A stretch of DNA of 44,650 nt from Chloroflexota bacterium (GCA_023485685.1 JAMCZK010000044.1:1-44650), one strand, 5' to 3'; positions 18,446-27,032 are shown, counted from the stretch's first letter. Translations and numbers: made by a program. The notes: generated from the sequence alone by a model not told the origin.

Positions 18446-19532
18446 CTGCTTTCATCCCTTCGCGAAGGATTTGTCGAAGTGAATCGATCGAGCGGCGTCG
18501 GCCGCCGTCAGGGTCCACATAATACCAGTGCTGCCAACCGTTGGCCGGGGCGCCCAATAATTCTTTGGCAACCTGGTGAATGGAGCCGCGAAAACCGTTG
18601 AGCTTCAGCGAGCCATCTGCCAGCACGCGGGCGCTGGCCTTGCCATTTTCGCCGAAGTAGAGACGTTGCCCCGGTTCCAGGAGGCCAGCCTCAAGCAGAT
18701 GCCCAAATGGAATGCGTTCTTGTTGGCGCGGTTCGGCAGGGTCAAAGAGTTCTGGTTCGTAGGACACCGGCTCGATTTCGTCGATGCGGCGGCGAGCGAG
18801 TTTGGTATACGACTTTTCGCGCTCGATGCCAATCCAATTGCGATGCAGGCGCTTGGCTACCGCGCCGGTGGTGCCGGTGCCGAAGAAGGGATCCAGCACC
18901 ACGTCGCCAGGGTGACTGCTGGCCAATAGGACGCGATAGAGCAGCGCCTCGGGTTTCTGCGTGGGATGCGCGGCTTCTCCATTGGTGCGCAAACGCTCAG
19001 CGCCAAAGCTGACGGGCAAGAGCCAATCAGAGCGCATTTGCTTGCCGTCGTTGAGGGCCTTCATGGCGTGATGGTTGAAGGTGTAAGGCGCGCCTTTTTC
19101 TTTTTGCGCCCAGAGCAGAGTCTCGTGGGCGTTGGTGAAACGCACGCCGCGAAAATTCGGTGTGGGGTTGGTCTTGATCCACACTACCGAATTGAGCAGC
19201 CAGTAGTTCAGGTCTTGCAAAATGGCGCCGACGCGATGGATGTTGTGATAGCTGCCAATGACCCAAATCGTTCCGTTGGGTTTCAGCACACGGCAACAAG
19301 CGGCGAGCCAGGAACGAGTGAATTCATCGTACGCAGCAAAATCGTCGAAGCGATCCCAGGCTTCCTGTACGCCGCGCACCCGAGTGTTGTTGGGGCGGCG
19401 CAACTCGTTTCGGAGCTGCAGATTGTAGGGCGGGTCGGCGAAGATGAGATTTATGGAGGCGGCGGGCAGAGTGGCGAGGAGTTCAACGCAATCGCCGACG
19501 AGTATCTGGTTGAGTGGCAAGTTGGTGGACAT
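18426..19532 (-). CDS. Beta-class adenine-specific DNA methyltransferase, CcrM-like, with C-terminal RAMA-like domain
   Basis: LIFADPPYNLQL...VLDPFFGTGTTGAVAKRLHRNWIGIE; C-terminal FGHLLEAGLLEPGQRLYFG...RRSIDSLRQILRE. Start at MSTNLPLNQILVGDCVELL. Confidence 0.9.
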   Translation of the reverse strand: MSTNLPLNQILVGDCVELLATLPAASINLIFADPPYNLQLRNELRRPNNTRVRGVQEAWDRFDDFAAYDEFTRSWLAACCRVLKPNGTIWVIGSYHNIHRVGAILQDLNYWLLNSVVWIKTNPTPNFRGVRFTNAHETLLWAQKEKGAPYTFNHHAMKALNDGKQMRSDWLLPVSFGAERLRTNGEAAHPTQKPEALLYRVLLASSHPGDVVLDPFFGTGTTGAVAKRLHRNWIGIEREKSYTKLARRRIDEIEPVSYEPELFDPAEPRQQERIPFGHLLEAGLLEPGQRLYFGENGKASARVLADGSLKLNGFRGSIHQVAKELLGAPANGWQHWYYVDPDGGRRRSIDSLRQILREGMKADARTKD

Positions 19533-19609
19533 CGGCACCATTATGGACAAGGAAAGCGAATTGCGCCTCATAGGACAGAGTCCAGCTTGGGAGCATTGGT
19601 GTTGGGATG

Positions 19610-19641
19610 AAAAGAAAAAGGGCGGGTCTCAGACCCACCCT
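19610..19641 (-). terminator. Rho-independent terminator of ychF (minus strand)
   Basis: Minus-strand AAGGGTGGGTCT-G-AGACCCGCCCTT followed by TTTCTTTTC. Confidence 0.75.
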
Positions 19642-19688
19642 TACTAGACTCCAATTGTGAATGGCTGCTGTCGCGCGCTTTTTTGTTG

Positions 19689-20747
19689 CTAAATATTAAA
19701 CCTAACGTTGATCACATCCCCGTCTTGCATTTTGTACTCTTTGCCCTCGAGGCGCAGGCGGCCTTTGTCGCGAGCGGCGGCCATGCCGCCGAGATCCAAT
19801 AGCTCTTGGCCGGCGACGATCTCGGCGCGGATGAAACCGCGGGCGATGTCAGAGTGGATCGTATCAGCGGCCTCCAGGGCGGAAGCGCCGCGGCGCAGCA
19901 TCCAGGCGTGGGCCTCGGGTTCGCCTATGGTGTAGAAGGTTTGCGTGTTCAGCAGATCGTAGGCGGCGCGGATGACGCGGCGCGAGCCGCTTTCTTCCAG
20001 GCCATATTCCTTGAGAAAGATTTCGGCGTCCTCAGGAGAAAGCTGGGCCAATTCCATTTCAAGCTTGCCTTGCAAGGAGAGCAGAGGCGCAGAGCTAGGG
20101 AATGAGGGAGCTGACTGTCCCTCCCCGAAATTGAGGACGATAAGCAGCGGCTTGGTGGTCAGGAAACCGGCGCCGGCGAGTTGCTTGAGTTCGTCTGAGG
20201 AGAGTGAGGTTTCACGCAAAGGTTTGTTGGCGGAAAGCTTTTCCTGCAAGCCGGTGTAAAGCGCCAATTCGCGCTCGATGGCGGGGATGTCGCGGCCGCC
20301 CTTGCCGCGCTCCTCGGTGAGTTTGCCGATGCGGCGCTCAACGATGATGAGGTCGTTGAGCAGCAACTCGTCTTCCACCAAGCGCAGGTCGCGGGCGGCG
20401 TCCGCGGTCCCGTGGGGATGCGGAACGCTGGGGTCTTCGAAGGCGCGCAGCACCAGCAATAAACCGTCCATGCCCGTGAGCGCGTTGAGCAATTGACCCG
20501 AGAGACCTTTGGAGGTGTCGCTGCCGCCCAGACCCGCTATATCTGCAAAGGAAATCTGAGCATGGACGATCTTTTTGGACGAGAAAAGGTCGGCCAGCTT
20601 TAGCAGGCGCTCGTCAGGCACATCGACGACGGCGGTGGTGATCTCAACGCGGCCGGCGCTCATGGCCAGCGGGCGGCTGGAGCGGGTCAGCGCGTTGAAG
20701 ATGGTGGTTTTGCCGGATTGGGGGAGGCCAATAATGCCGAGTTTCAT
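19689..20747 (-). CDS. ychF: Redox-regulated ATPase/GTPase YchF
   Basis: MKLGIIGLPQSGKTTIFNALT, IAGLGGSDTSKGLSGQLLNAL, C-terminal TGS LEGKEYKMQDGDVINVRFNI. Confidence 0.95.
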   Translation of the reverse strand: MKLGIIGLPQSGKTTIFNALTRSSRPLAMSAGRVEITTAVVDVPDERLLKLADLFSSKKIVHAQISFADIAGLGGSDTSKGLSGQLLNALTGMDGLLLVLRAFEDPSVPHPHGTADAARDLRLVEDELLLNDLIIVERRIGKLTEERGKGGRDIPAIERELALYTGLQEKLSANKPLRETSLSSDELKQLAGAGFLTTKPLLIVLNFGEGQSAPSFPSSAPLLSLQGKLEMELAQLSPEDAEIFLKEYGLEESGSRRVIRAAYDLLNTQTFYTIGEPEAHAWMLRRGASALEAADTIHSDIARGFIRAEIVAGQELLDLGGMAAARDKGRLRLEGKEYKMQDGDVINVRFNI

Positions 20748-20753
20748 GGGCAG

Positions 20754-20781
20754 TTGACAGTAGACAATTGACAGTAGACAG
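20754..20781. repeat. Tandem 14-mer x2 upstream of ychF
   Basis: TTGACAGTAGACAA TTGACAGTAGACAG. Confidence 0.9.
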
Positions 20782-20855
20782 TGAAAAGGCGCGTTTCAAT
20801 TTGCGTGTGGTTGACTATGGTCATGCGACTGATTATACTTTTCATCCTTAACGAC

Positions 20856-20981
20856 GCCGAATGTGGCGTACGCAAGCAAAACAAGAAGCGCTTGCGTTTG
20901 GGCAGACGCGCACGACTCAAAATCGTGTTCCCTGTGCCAAAACGCGGAGCTGGAATGCGGGTTCGATTCCCGCCTTCGGCT
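20856..20981 (+). pseudogene. Aberrant tRNA-Leu(CAA)-like copy with inserted hairpin in the D-loop and an enlarged variable region
   Basis: GCCGAA[T]GTGGCG-(32 nt)-GGCAGACGCGCACGACTCAAAATCGTG-(29 nt)-GCGGGTTCGATTCCCGCCTTCGGCT. Confidence 0.75.
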
Positions 20982-21023
20982 TTGATAGTGCAACTTTTAC
21001 AACACTATATACTTATATACCTT

Positions 21024-21106
21024 GCCGAAGTGGCGGAACTGGCAGACGCGCACGACTCAAAATCGTGTGCCCTTCGGGCATGTGGGTTCGATTCCCACCT
21101 TCGGCA
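21024..21106 (+). tRNA. tRNA-Leu (CAA anticodon)
   Basis: GCCGAAG TG GCGGAACTGGCAGACGC G CACGA CTCAAAA TCGTG variable arm GTGGG TTCGATT CCCAC CTTCGGC A; 7-bp acceptor pairs perfectly; CCA not encoded. Confidence 0.95.
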
Positions 21107-21121
21107 CTCAAAGACACTATC

Positions 21122-21220
21122 GCCTTCGGAACGGGCAGACGCGCACGACTCAAAATCGTTCTTCCCTACGCACGGCTGGGCCGAGCTAATGAAGTGGGGG
21201 GTGGATTCCCGCCTTTGGCA
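21122..21220 (+). pseudogene. Degenerate tRNA-Leu(CAA)-like copy lacking the 5' acceptor and canonical T-loop
   Basis: TTCGGAACGGGCAGACGCGCACGACTCAAAATCGT...GGGGGTGGATTCCCGCCTTTGGCA. Confidence 0.75.
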
Positions 21221-21244
21221 AATGGGGAGATAATAAATGTTCTG

Positions 21245-22372
21245 ATGCGTCGCTCAACTTTTGTTTCCGAGTTCCTGTTCCACTATATCCCGGCAATGCT
21301 AAGTATTGCTTTCACGACCGCTCTTTTGTATTTGATGCGGGACGTGCTGGATACACCCCTAATTGCCCTGTTGTACTTGCTCCCGGTAGGTGCAAGCGCT
21401 TCTGTTTGGGGGCTAGGAGCCGGCATTATCGCGGCATTAACAGCTTTCCTTGCCTTTAATTATTTCTTCATTGAGCCTAACTTCACCCTGGTTGTTCACA
21501 GCCCAAGTGATCTGGTGGGCTTGTTTGTATTCCTGATTGTAGCGGTTGCCATCAGCCAGCTTGTTGGCCGCGCCCGAGCCGGGCAAGCCTTGGCAGTGGA
21601 AAAGGCACGCCTTACTGAAATCGCATCGCGTGCGCAGGTCCTGGAGGAGAGCGACCGCATGAAATCCGCGTTACTTTCTTCTGTATCCCATGAGCTAAGA
21701 ACTCCTCTCGCCACGATCAAGGCAGCCACCACCAGCCTGCGCAGCGGCGAAGTGAAATGGGAATCGAAAGCCAGACAAGAGTTGTTAGAAGCCATAGAAG
21801 ACGAAACTGATCATCTTAATCTCCTGGTTGGCAACCTGTTAAACATGTCGCGCATTGAGGCCAACGCGCTAAAACCCGAGCGCCAGTGGAATCTTTTGCC
21901 CGAGATCGCGGGGTCCGTTGTTGCGCGCATGCACCATCCACTCGAGGAACATCAGATCATCATAGAAATTCCAGAGGATCTGCCGCTCGTGCCCGTGGAT
22001 TATGTTCAGATGGAACAAGTCTTCACGAACCTTATAAACAACAGTTTCAAATACGCACCGGCAGGTACGACCATTCGAATCCGCGCCGAAAAAGAAGGTG
22101 CTGATACTGTGCGGGTGCAAGTTGTAAACGAGGGCCCGCCTGTGCCAGAAGAGGACCTGGACCGGATATTTGAAAAATTCCACCGCATCACCGCCGCGGA
22201 TCGCATCACCGGAACGGGTTTGGGATTATCGATCTGCAAAGGTATTATCGAAGCTCATGGAGGAAAGATCAGGGCAGAGAATCTGCCCGGTGGTTTTGCG
22301 ATCATTTTTCTATTGCCCCTTTCCATGGACGGCAAACTAGCCCCTGAGCCTCCACGCGAGCCGGAAGCATGA
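21245..22372 (+). CDS. KdpD-like sensor histidine kinase (DUF4118 membrane domain; no N-terminal KdpD/Usp part)
   Basis: FNYFFIEPNFTLVVHSPSDLVGLFVFLIVA; LLSSVSHELRTPLATIKAATTSL; TGLGLSICKGIIEAHGG. The ORF call from 20861 is extended across tRNAs. Confidence 0.9.
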   Translation: MRRSTFVSEFLFHYIPAMLSIAFTTALLYLMRDVLDTPLIALLYLLPVGASASVWGLGAGIIAALTAFLAFNYFFIEPNFTLVVHSPSDLVGLFVFLIVAVAISQLVGRARAGQALAVEKARLTEIASRAQVLEESDRMKSALLSSVSHELRTPLATIKAATTSLRSGEVKWESKARQELLEAIEDETDHLNLLVGNLLNMSRIEANALKPERQWNLLPEIAGSVVARMHHPLEEHQIIIEIPEDLPLVPVDYVQMEQVFTNLINNSFKYAPAGTTIRIRAEKEGADTVRVQVVNEGPPVPEEDLDRIFEKFHRITAADRITGTGLGLSICKGIIEAHGGKIRAENLPGGFAIIFLLPLSMDGKLAPEPPREPEA

Positions 22373-23061
22373 GCACGGCCCCGCATATCCTGGTCATCGA
22401 TGACGAACCGCAGATCTTGCGGGCGCTGAAGACCATCCTGGGCGAAAAGAAATTCAAGGTCACTACTGCGGCGAACGGGGAAGAAGGCTTGGCGCTGGCA
22501 GCAGCTAATCCGCCGGATATTGTGATCCTAGATCTGGGCTTGCCGGATATAGATGGATTCGAAGTATGCAGCCAGCTGCGGGAATGGACGCAGTGCCCGA
22601 TCATCGTGCTGTCCGTGCGGGAAAGTGAACGCGACAAAGTGGCTGCCCTGGACAAAGGAGCCGATGATTACCTGGTCAAACCCTTTGGCATTGAAGAGTT
22701 GCTTGCCCGAGTGAGAGTCGCACTGCGGCATGCAGGGCGTGCAACAACCAACAAAGAAACCAAGGTCACTGCGGGCTCAATCGTCATCGACCTGGCTTGG
22801 CATCGCGTGACTCGCGATGGGGAAGAAGTAAAGCTCACGGCAACGGAATACAAGCTACTCGCTTATTTAGCGGCCAATGCAAGGCGAGTGCTCACACACC
22901 AGGCCATTCTTACCCACGTGTGGGATCCAGCGGATGCTGATCACGTGGAATATCTCCGCGTTTACATGCGGCAACTGCGTAAGAAACTGGAAGCGGATCC
23001 GGAGCGGCCGGATTTCATCATTACCGAACCTGGAGTCGGATATCGCTTCCTGGCAGACTAA
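22369..23061 (+). CDS. KdpE-like response regulator (OmpR family)
   Basis: HILVIDDEPQILRALKTIL...IVILDLGLPDIDG...KPFGIEELLARVRVALR...DPERPDFIITEPGVGYRFL. Confidence 0.95.
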   Translation: MSTAPHILVIDDEPQILRALKTILGEKKFKVTTAANGEEGLALAAANPPDIVILDLGLPDIDGFEVCSQLREWTQCPIIVLSVRESERDKVAALDKGADDYLVKPFGIEELLARVRVALRHAGRATTNKETKVTAGSIVIDLAWHRVTRDGEEVKLTATEYKLLAYLAANARRVLTHQAILTHVWDPADADHVEYLRVYMRQLRKKLEADPERPDFIITEPGVGYRFLAD

Positions 23062-23079
23062 TTCCTGTTTTTTTTCTGC

Positions 23080-23107
23080 AAAGCGCCCAGAATTGGGCGC
23101 TTTTTTA
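23080..23107 (+). terminator. Rho-independent terminator of the HK-RR pair
   Basis: AAAGCGCCCA-GAAT-TGGGCGCTTT followed by TTTT. Confidence 0.85.
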
Positions 23108-23149
23108 TTTGTTCTTTATGAAGTCGGGCAATACTCTTGTGACCGTTTT

Positions 23150-23359
23150 ATGGGAACTGACTACGATTTGCACTTGGAGAATTTTGATTTGGCGGAAATG
23201 CTTTCCTGGCTTGGTTCGATTGCGATCATCGCTGGCTTTTTTTGGATCCAGGTGCAAGTTGATCAGCTAGGCAAAGGCTGGGCACACACCATTTTGTTTT
23301 TGCTTTCCATGGTCGCCGAGGTGTACCTACTCTGGTTGTGGAATTCAAGAGATATTTAG
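23150..23359 (+). CDS. Small two-TM protein (69 aa), uncharacterised
   Basis: MGTDYDLHLENFDLAEMLSWLGSIAIIAGFFWIQVQVDQLGKGWAHTILFLLSMVAEVYLLWLWNSRDI. Confidence 0.55.
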   Translation: MGTDYDLHLENFDLAEMLSWLGSIAIIAGFFWIQVQVDQLGKGWAHTILFLLSMVAEVYLLWLWNSRDI

Positions 23360-23389
23360 ACCTACAGGAATGTCGCCGGGAGAATTGTT

Positions 23390-25687
23390 TTGATTTCAAT
23401 CGTTCTGTTATTAATTTTTGTTTTTATCGCCAGCAAACTTGCGCCGCGCGAAAAAGCGGAACATGCCAAAGTGCATGGTGCGGGTCAAATCGGGTTGTTG
23501 GCTGCTCTAGCTCTATTTGGCGTGGACTATTTCACCTCGTATTACTACGCCACCGGCGAAATGATGAGCGCCCTGCACCCTTATGGGCTGGAGCACAATG
23601 CTTACATTGCAGTTGGCATCATAGCGTTTGCCAACTTTGTGTTTGGCGCGCTGTACATGTATTCGCTCGGACCTTTCAACGAGGGAGGTGGTTCCTATAC
23701 CGCCTCTATGCGGTATTTATTCCCCACTCTCAGTCTGATCGTCGCAGTAACACTTATTCAGGACTATGTGCTCACCATCGTTGTTTCAGCTTTGTCGGGC
23801 GGGGACCAATTACTCTCGGCCTTGAATGCGTACGATGCCAGCTGGGTTTGGCACTTCATCATCGGCGCGGCGCTAGCGGCGGTGACCTGGTACATAACGA
23901 TTCGCGGCCGGGGTGAATCGGCGCGAGTCGTGTTCACTCTCATTGGCACTTTTGTGCTGCTCACCATCACTATGGGCGTTGGCCTTTTCTTCGCATCCGC
24001 CAGCGGGGTACCGCCTGTGCCCGCAGAGGCCACGCGACACGTTGCCTCGCTTGGCGAGGCCATGTTGCACATGTTAACGGCATCGATGAAGGGCATGGTA
24101 GCTCTCACAGGTTTAGAGGCAGTTTCCAACGGTGTGCAGTTCATCATCGATGAAGACTTCAGCCTGATAAAATGGGGAAAGAAACGCCTGCCAAGACTCA
24201 AGGGTTTGTGGAATTTTTACAGCGGGAAGTCAGGTATCGCAAGAGTGGTGCAAACATCATTCCTCTTTTATGGAGGAGTCACCACTCTATTTCTGACCGC
24301 ATTCTCTTTGAGGTTCAACGTGTTCGACGGAACTCTTGGGCGAACGTTAGTGGGCAACCTGGCGTTTATTGGCTTTGGCCAGTTGGATGGAGGGGTCATC
24401 CTATTTTGGGCCTACCAAATTTTAGCGGTGCTGATGTTAGCAGCCGCGTCCATGACCGCATTTCAGGATGCGCAGGCGACCGAATGGCGCGATGTCGCAA
24501 TCGGTGAAATTCCCGAGGCAATTGTGTATCGGGATCCACGAGGAACATTCACGCGGTCCGTCACCATTACGTTTGGGATTGCTGTTTTGATCATGTTCCT
24601 GGTGCGCGGGCAAACCACGGTCGCCATCCCATTCTATGGAGTGGGTGTATTTATGCCCATCATGGTGATGGGGCTGGCGGTGCGCCGCCATATCCTGGAA
24701 CACGCCAAGGGACGGGCGCGCACCATTGGCGCGGCAGGTGCTGGCTTTGCCGCAGGTTTGGCAATCGTTGTATTCCTTGGACAGCTTATTGGAAAGTGGC
24801 ATGAAGGAGGGTGGATCGCCCTGGTTTCCTTCACCATTTTGGCCGTCATTGCCCACCTGATGCTGCTCTCCCCAGTGGGACATCGCGAGGCGAAGCAAGT
24901 CGCGCGCATTGTTCGCGAAAAGGCGCGTGTAGAAGGGGGCATGGCTTCCATCGTTGAATGGCAGGCCTTCAAGATGCAAGAATATCGTTACAAATTACTG
25001 ATCGCTATTTTCAGCATCATGGAATTCTTTGGAATTCGCCAGCTTACGCGCCGCCATTTGGCGGTTGCCATTCCGGGCGCCGGTGGATACTCAGTACCTC
25101 AATTGCTCTTTCTATCACGCGCCGGCGAAATAAATGGCGTCAAAGTTACGCCGCGGCGCGGCAAGGCAGGAAATATGAAAGCTGAACCGACAGAAACGAA
25201 ACTCGAGCATTATCAGCTACCCCCTCGCTATGTACGACACCGGATTTTGGTGCCGGTCAACGGAGTGCATCAGGGCACCCTGACCTCATTGCGCTATGCC
25301 CATTCGCTCTCCAATGATGTAACTGCTGTGCATGTCTCGGATACTCCGGAGGAGACGGAGAAGCTAAAGAGGGATTGGGCGCAATGGGGTGACGGTGTGC
25401 GCCTGGTGGTGCTGGATTCCCCACACAACATGGTGTTGGAGCCGTTGATCCACTATATCCAAAAGATCATGGATGCCAAGCAGCAGAATGAAATCATCAC
25501 TGTCGTGGTGCCGCAACTGATCCGCCCACGCTGGTGGTCCAACCTGACGCGCACTCAGTTGGCTGCGCTGTTGCGAATGGCGCTGCCCTTCGAAACAGGC
25601 ATAGTCATTACTGACGTGCCTTATTCGCTGGAAACTGAAGAACCACCGAAATTATCTTCTAACGATTTAGAAAAGGAAAAGAAATGA
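23390..25687 (+). CDS. APC-superfamily K+ permease, KimA-like, with C-terminal cytoplasmic (Usp-like) domain
   Basis: GVDYFTSYYYATGEMMSALHPYG...YSLGPFNEGGGSYTASMRYLFPTLSLIVAVTLIQDYVLT; C-terminal HRILVPVNGVHQGTLTSLRYAHSL; start may be slightly different. Confidence 0.8.
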   Translation: MISIVLLLIFVFIASKLAPREKAEHAKVHGAGQIGLLAALALFGVDYFTSYYYATGEMMSALHPYGLEHNAYIAVGIIAFANFVFGALYMYSLGPFNEGGGSYTASMRYLFPTLSLIVAVTLIQDYVLTIVVSALSGGDQLLSALNAYDASWVWHFIIGAALAAVTWYITIRGRGESARVVFTLIGTFVLLTITMGVGLFFASASGVPPVPAEATRHVASLGEAMLHMLTASMKGMVALTGLEAVSNGVQFIIDEDFSLIKWGKKRLPRLKGLWNFYSGKSGIARVVQTSFLFYGGVTTLFLTAFSLRFNVFDGTLGRTLVGNLAFIGFGQLDGGVILFWAYQILAVLMLAAASMTAFQDAQATEWRDVAIGEIPEAIVYRDPRGTFTRSVTITFGIAVLIMFLVRGQTTVAIPFYGVGVFMPIMVMGLAVRRHILEHAKGRARTIGAAGAGFAAGLAIVVFLGQLIGKWHEGGWIALVSFTILAVIAHLMLLSPVGHREAKQVARIVREKARVEGGMASIVEWQAFKMQEYRYKLLIAIFSIMEFFGIRQLTRRHLAVAIPGAGGYSVPQLLFLSRAGEINGVKVTPRRGKAGNMKAEPTETKLEHYQLPPRYVRHRILVPVNGVHQGTLTSLRYAHSLSNDVTAVHVSDTPEETEKLKRDWAQWGDGVRLVVLDSPHNMVLEPLIHYIQKIMDAKQQNEIITVVVPQLIRPRWWSNLTRTQLAALLRMALPFETGIVITDVPYSLETEEPPKLSSNDLEKEKK

Positions 25688-26346
25688 ACGTAATTGTTGT
25701 AGGTTGCGGCCGCGTGGGCGTGGAACTCGCTCACACGCTGCATAAAGAACACATAGTCACGGTCATCGACAAGAACGCCGGAGCCTTCGACCAGCTCGGT
25801 CTGGATTTCCTGGGTCGAACGGTGCAAGGGGAAGCGCTGGACCGCAAAGCGTTGCAGCGCGCAGGCGTTGAGACAGCCGGCGCGCTGGCTGCAGTGACTT
25901 CCTCGGACAACGTGAATGCCATCGTGGCGCGCATCGCTCGAGATGTCTTCAACGTAGAACGAGTGGTAGCGCGCGTCTATAAGCCAAGCCGCGCTCCGAT
26001 CTACGAAAGGCTGGATTTGCAAACTGTGTCCTCGTCTTCCTGGGCGGCTCAACGCATCAAACAAATGATGACGCATCCAGGATTGACCAGCTTGAGCATT
26101 ACTGCCGAAGGCGAAGTGCAAATTTATGAAATGAAAGTCCCTGAAAAATGGGTGGGGCATCCGCTTTCGAAATTCCTTCCCGAAGGAAAAACCAACCCCG
26201 CCATCATTTTGCGCAATGGGAAAAGTATTTTGCCGACGTCAGCAACTATTTTCGTGGCCGGAGATGTAATGCAATTAAGCGCAACCATGGATGGCGCCAA
26301 CGCGCTGCGCGCCATTATACATGCCGACGGGAAAGAGAAGGAGTAA
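25684..26346 (+). CDS. TrkA/RCK family K+ regulatory protein (NAD-binding), 1
   Basis: MNVIVVGCGRVGVELAHTLHKEHIVTVIDKN; C-terminal TrkA_C-like; 4-bp overlap with the permease. Confidence 0.92.
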   Translation: MNVIVVGCGRVGVELAHTLHKEHIVTVIDKNAGAFDQLGLDFLGRTVQGEALDRKALQRAGVETAGALAAVTSSDNVNAIVARIARDVFNVERVVARVYKPSRAPIYERLDLQTVSSSSWAAQRIKQMMTHPGLTSLSITAEGEVQIYEMKVPEKWVGHPLSKFLPEGKTNPAIILRNGKSILPTSATIFVAGDVMQLSATMDGANALRAIIHADGKEKE

Positions 26347-26348
26347 AC

Positions 26349-27032
26349 ATGTACGTACTCATTGTTGGTGGCGGGCGCACCGGTTCCCATTTAGCTTCGT
26401 TGTTGCTGACAGGCGGTTATGAAGTCCGTGTAGTCGAAAAACGTCACGAGGTATTGCAGAACCTGCATCAAGAACTGCCCACGGAAGTTATTTACGAAGG
26501 TGACGGGACAGATCCTCAGGTACTGGAAGCTGTCGATATAAGACGTGCCCAGGTATTCGCGGCCGTGGATAACGACGACGCCGACAACCTGATGGCGGCC
26601 TTTCTTGCGCGGCGCCAGTTCGGCGTCAAGCGGGTTATTGGCCGCGTCAACAACCCGCGCAACGCCTGGCTCTTCACCGAGGAGTTCGGCGTCGATGTGG
26701 CTTTAAATCAAGCCGACATTATGGCGAAACTGATCGAGGAGCAGATGTCTCTTGGCGACATGATGACGATGTTGAAACTGCGTAAAGGGGAGTTCTCCCT
26801 GGTCGAGGAAAAAATCTTCCCCGGGGCCTTCGCGGTAGGCAGGTCAATCAAAGACCTGCCCCTGCCTTCGAACTCGATGATTTGCGGCATCATTCGTCAT
26901 GGCGAGACTGTGCTTCCACGCGGAGATGCCGTCTTGCAGGAAGGCGATGAGATATTAGCTTTAGTGGACGATGACTCCCGGACAGTCGTTGCGGAATTGC
27001 TTGGCCGGCCCGAGGAAGCTGAACAGCATTAA
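26349..27032 (+). CDS. TrkA/RCK family K+ regulatory protein (NAD-binding), 2
   Basis: MYVLIVGGGRTGSHLASLLLTGGYEVRVVEKR; start at 26349 preferred over the ORF start 26148. Confidence 0.92.
   Translation: MYVLIVGGGRTGSHLASLLLTGGYEVRVVEKRHEVLQNLHQELPTEVIYEGDGTDPQVLEAVDIRRAQVFAAVDNDDADNLMAAFLARRQFGVKRVIGRVNNPRNAWLFTEEFGVDVALNQADIMAKLIEEQMSLGDMMTMLKLRKGEFSLVEEKIFPGAFAVGRSIKDLPLPSNSMICGIIRHGETVLPRGDAVLQEGDEILALVDDDSRTVVAELLGRPEEAEQH

Noticed and set aside
18426-19532. Complete restriction-modification system
   Set aside because: Only the methyltransferase is present; neighbours are pepF and ychF, and no endonuclease-like ORF is visible.
20856-21220. CRISPR array (three similar repeats with spacers)
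   Set aside because: The repeated segments are tRNA-Leu D/anticodon arms. Spacing is irregular and there are no cas genes; no CRISPR was found elsewhere in the window.
20861-21244. N-terminal 128 aa of the 503-aa ORF (20861..22372)
   Set aside because: This part reads through the tRNA-Leu-like array (repeated RRARLKIV peptides are translated tRNA cores). The kinase most plausibly starts at the ATG at 21245.
21245-23061. Canonical Kdp system
   Set aside because: The kinase lacks the N-terminal KdpD domain and no kdpA/B/C genes are present; only the regulatory pair is Kdp-like.
26148-26348. Upstream extension of the second TrkA ORF
   Set aside because: Overlaps the first TrkA gene out of frame; the canonical MYVLIVGGGRTGS start is at 26349.
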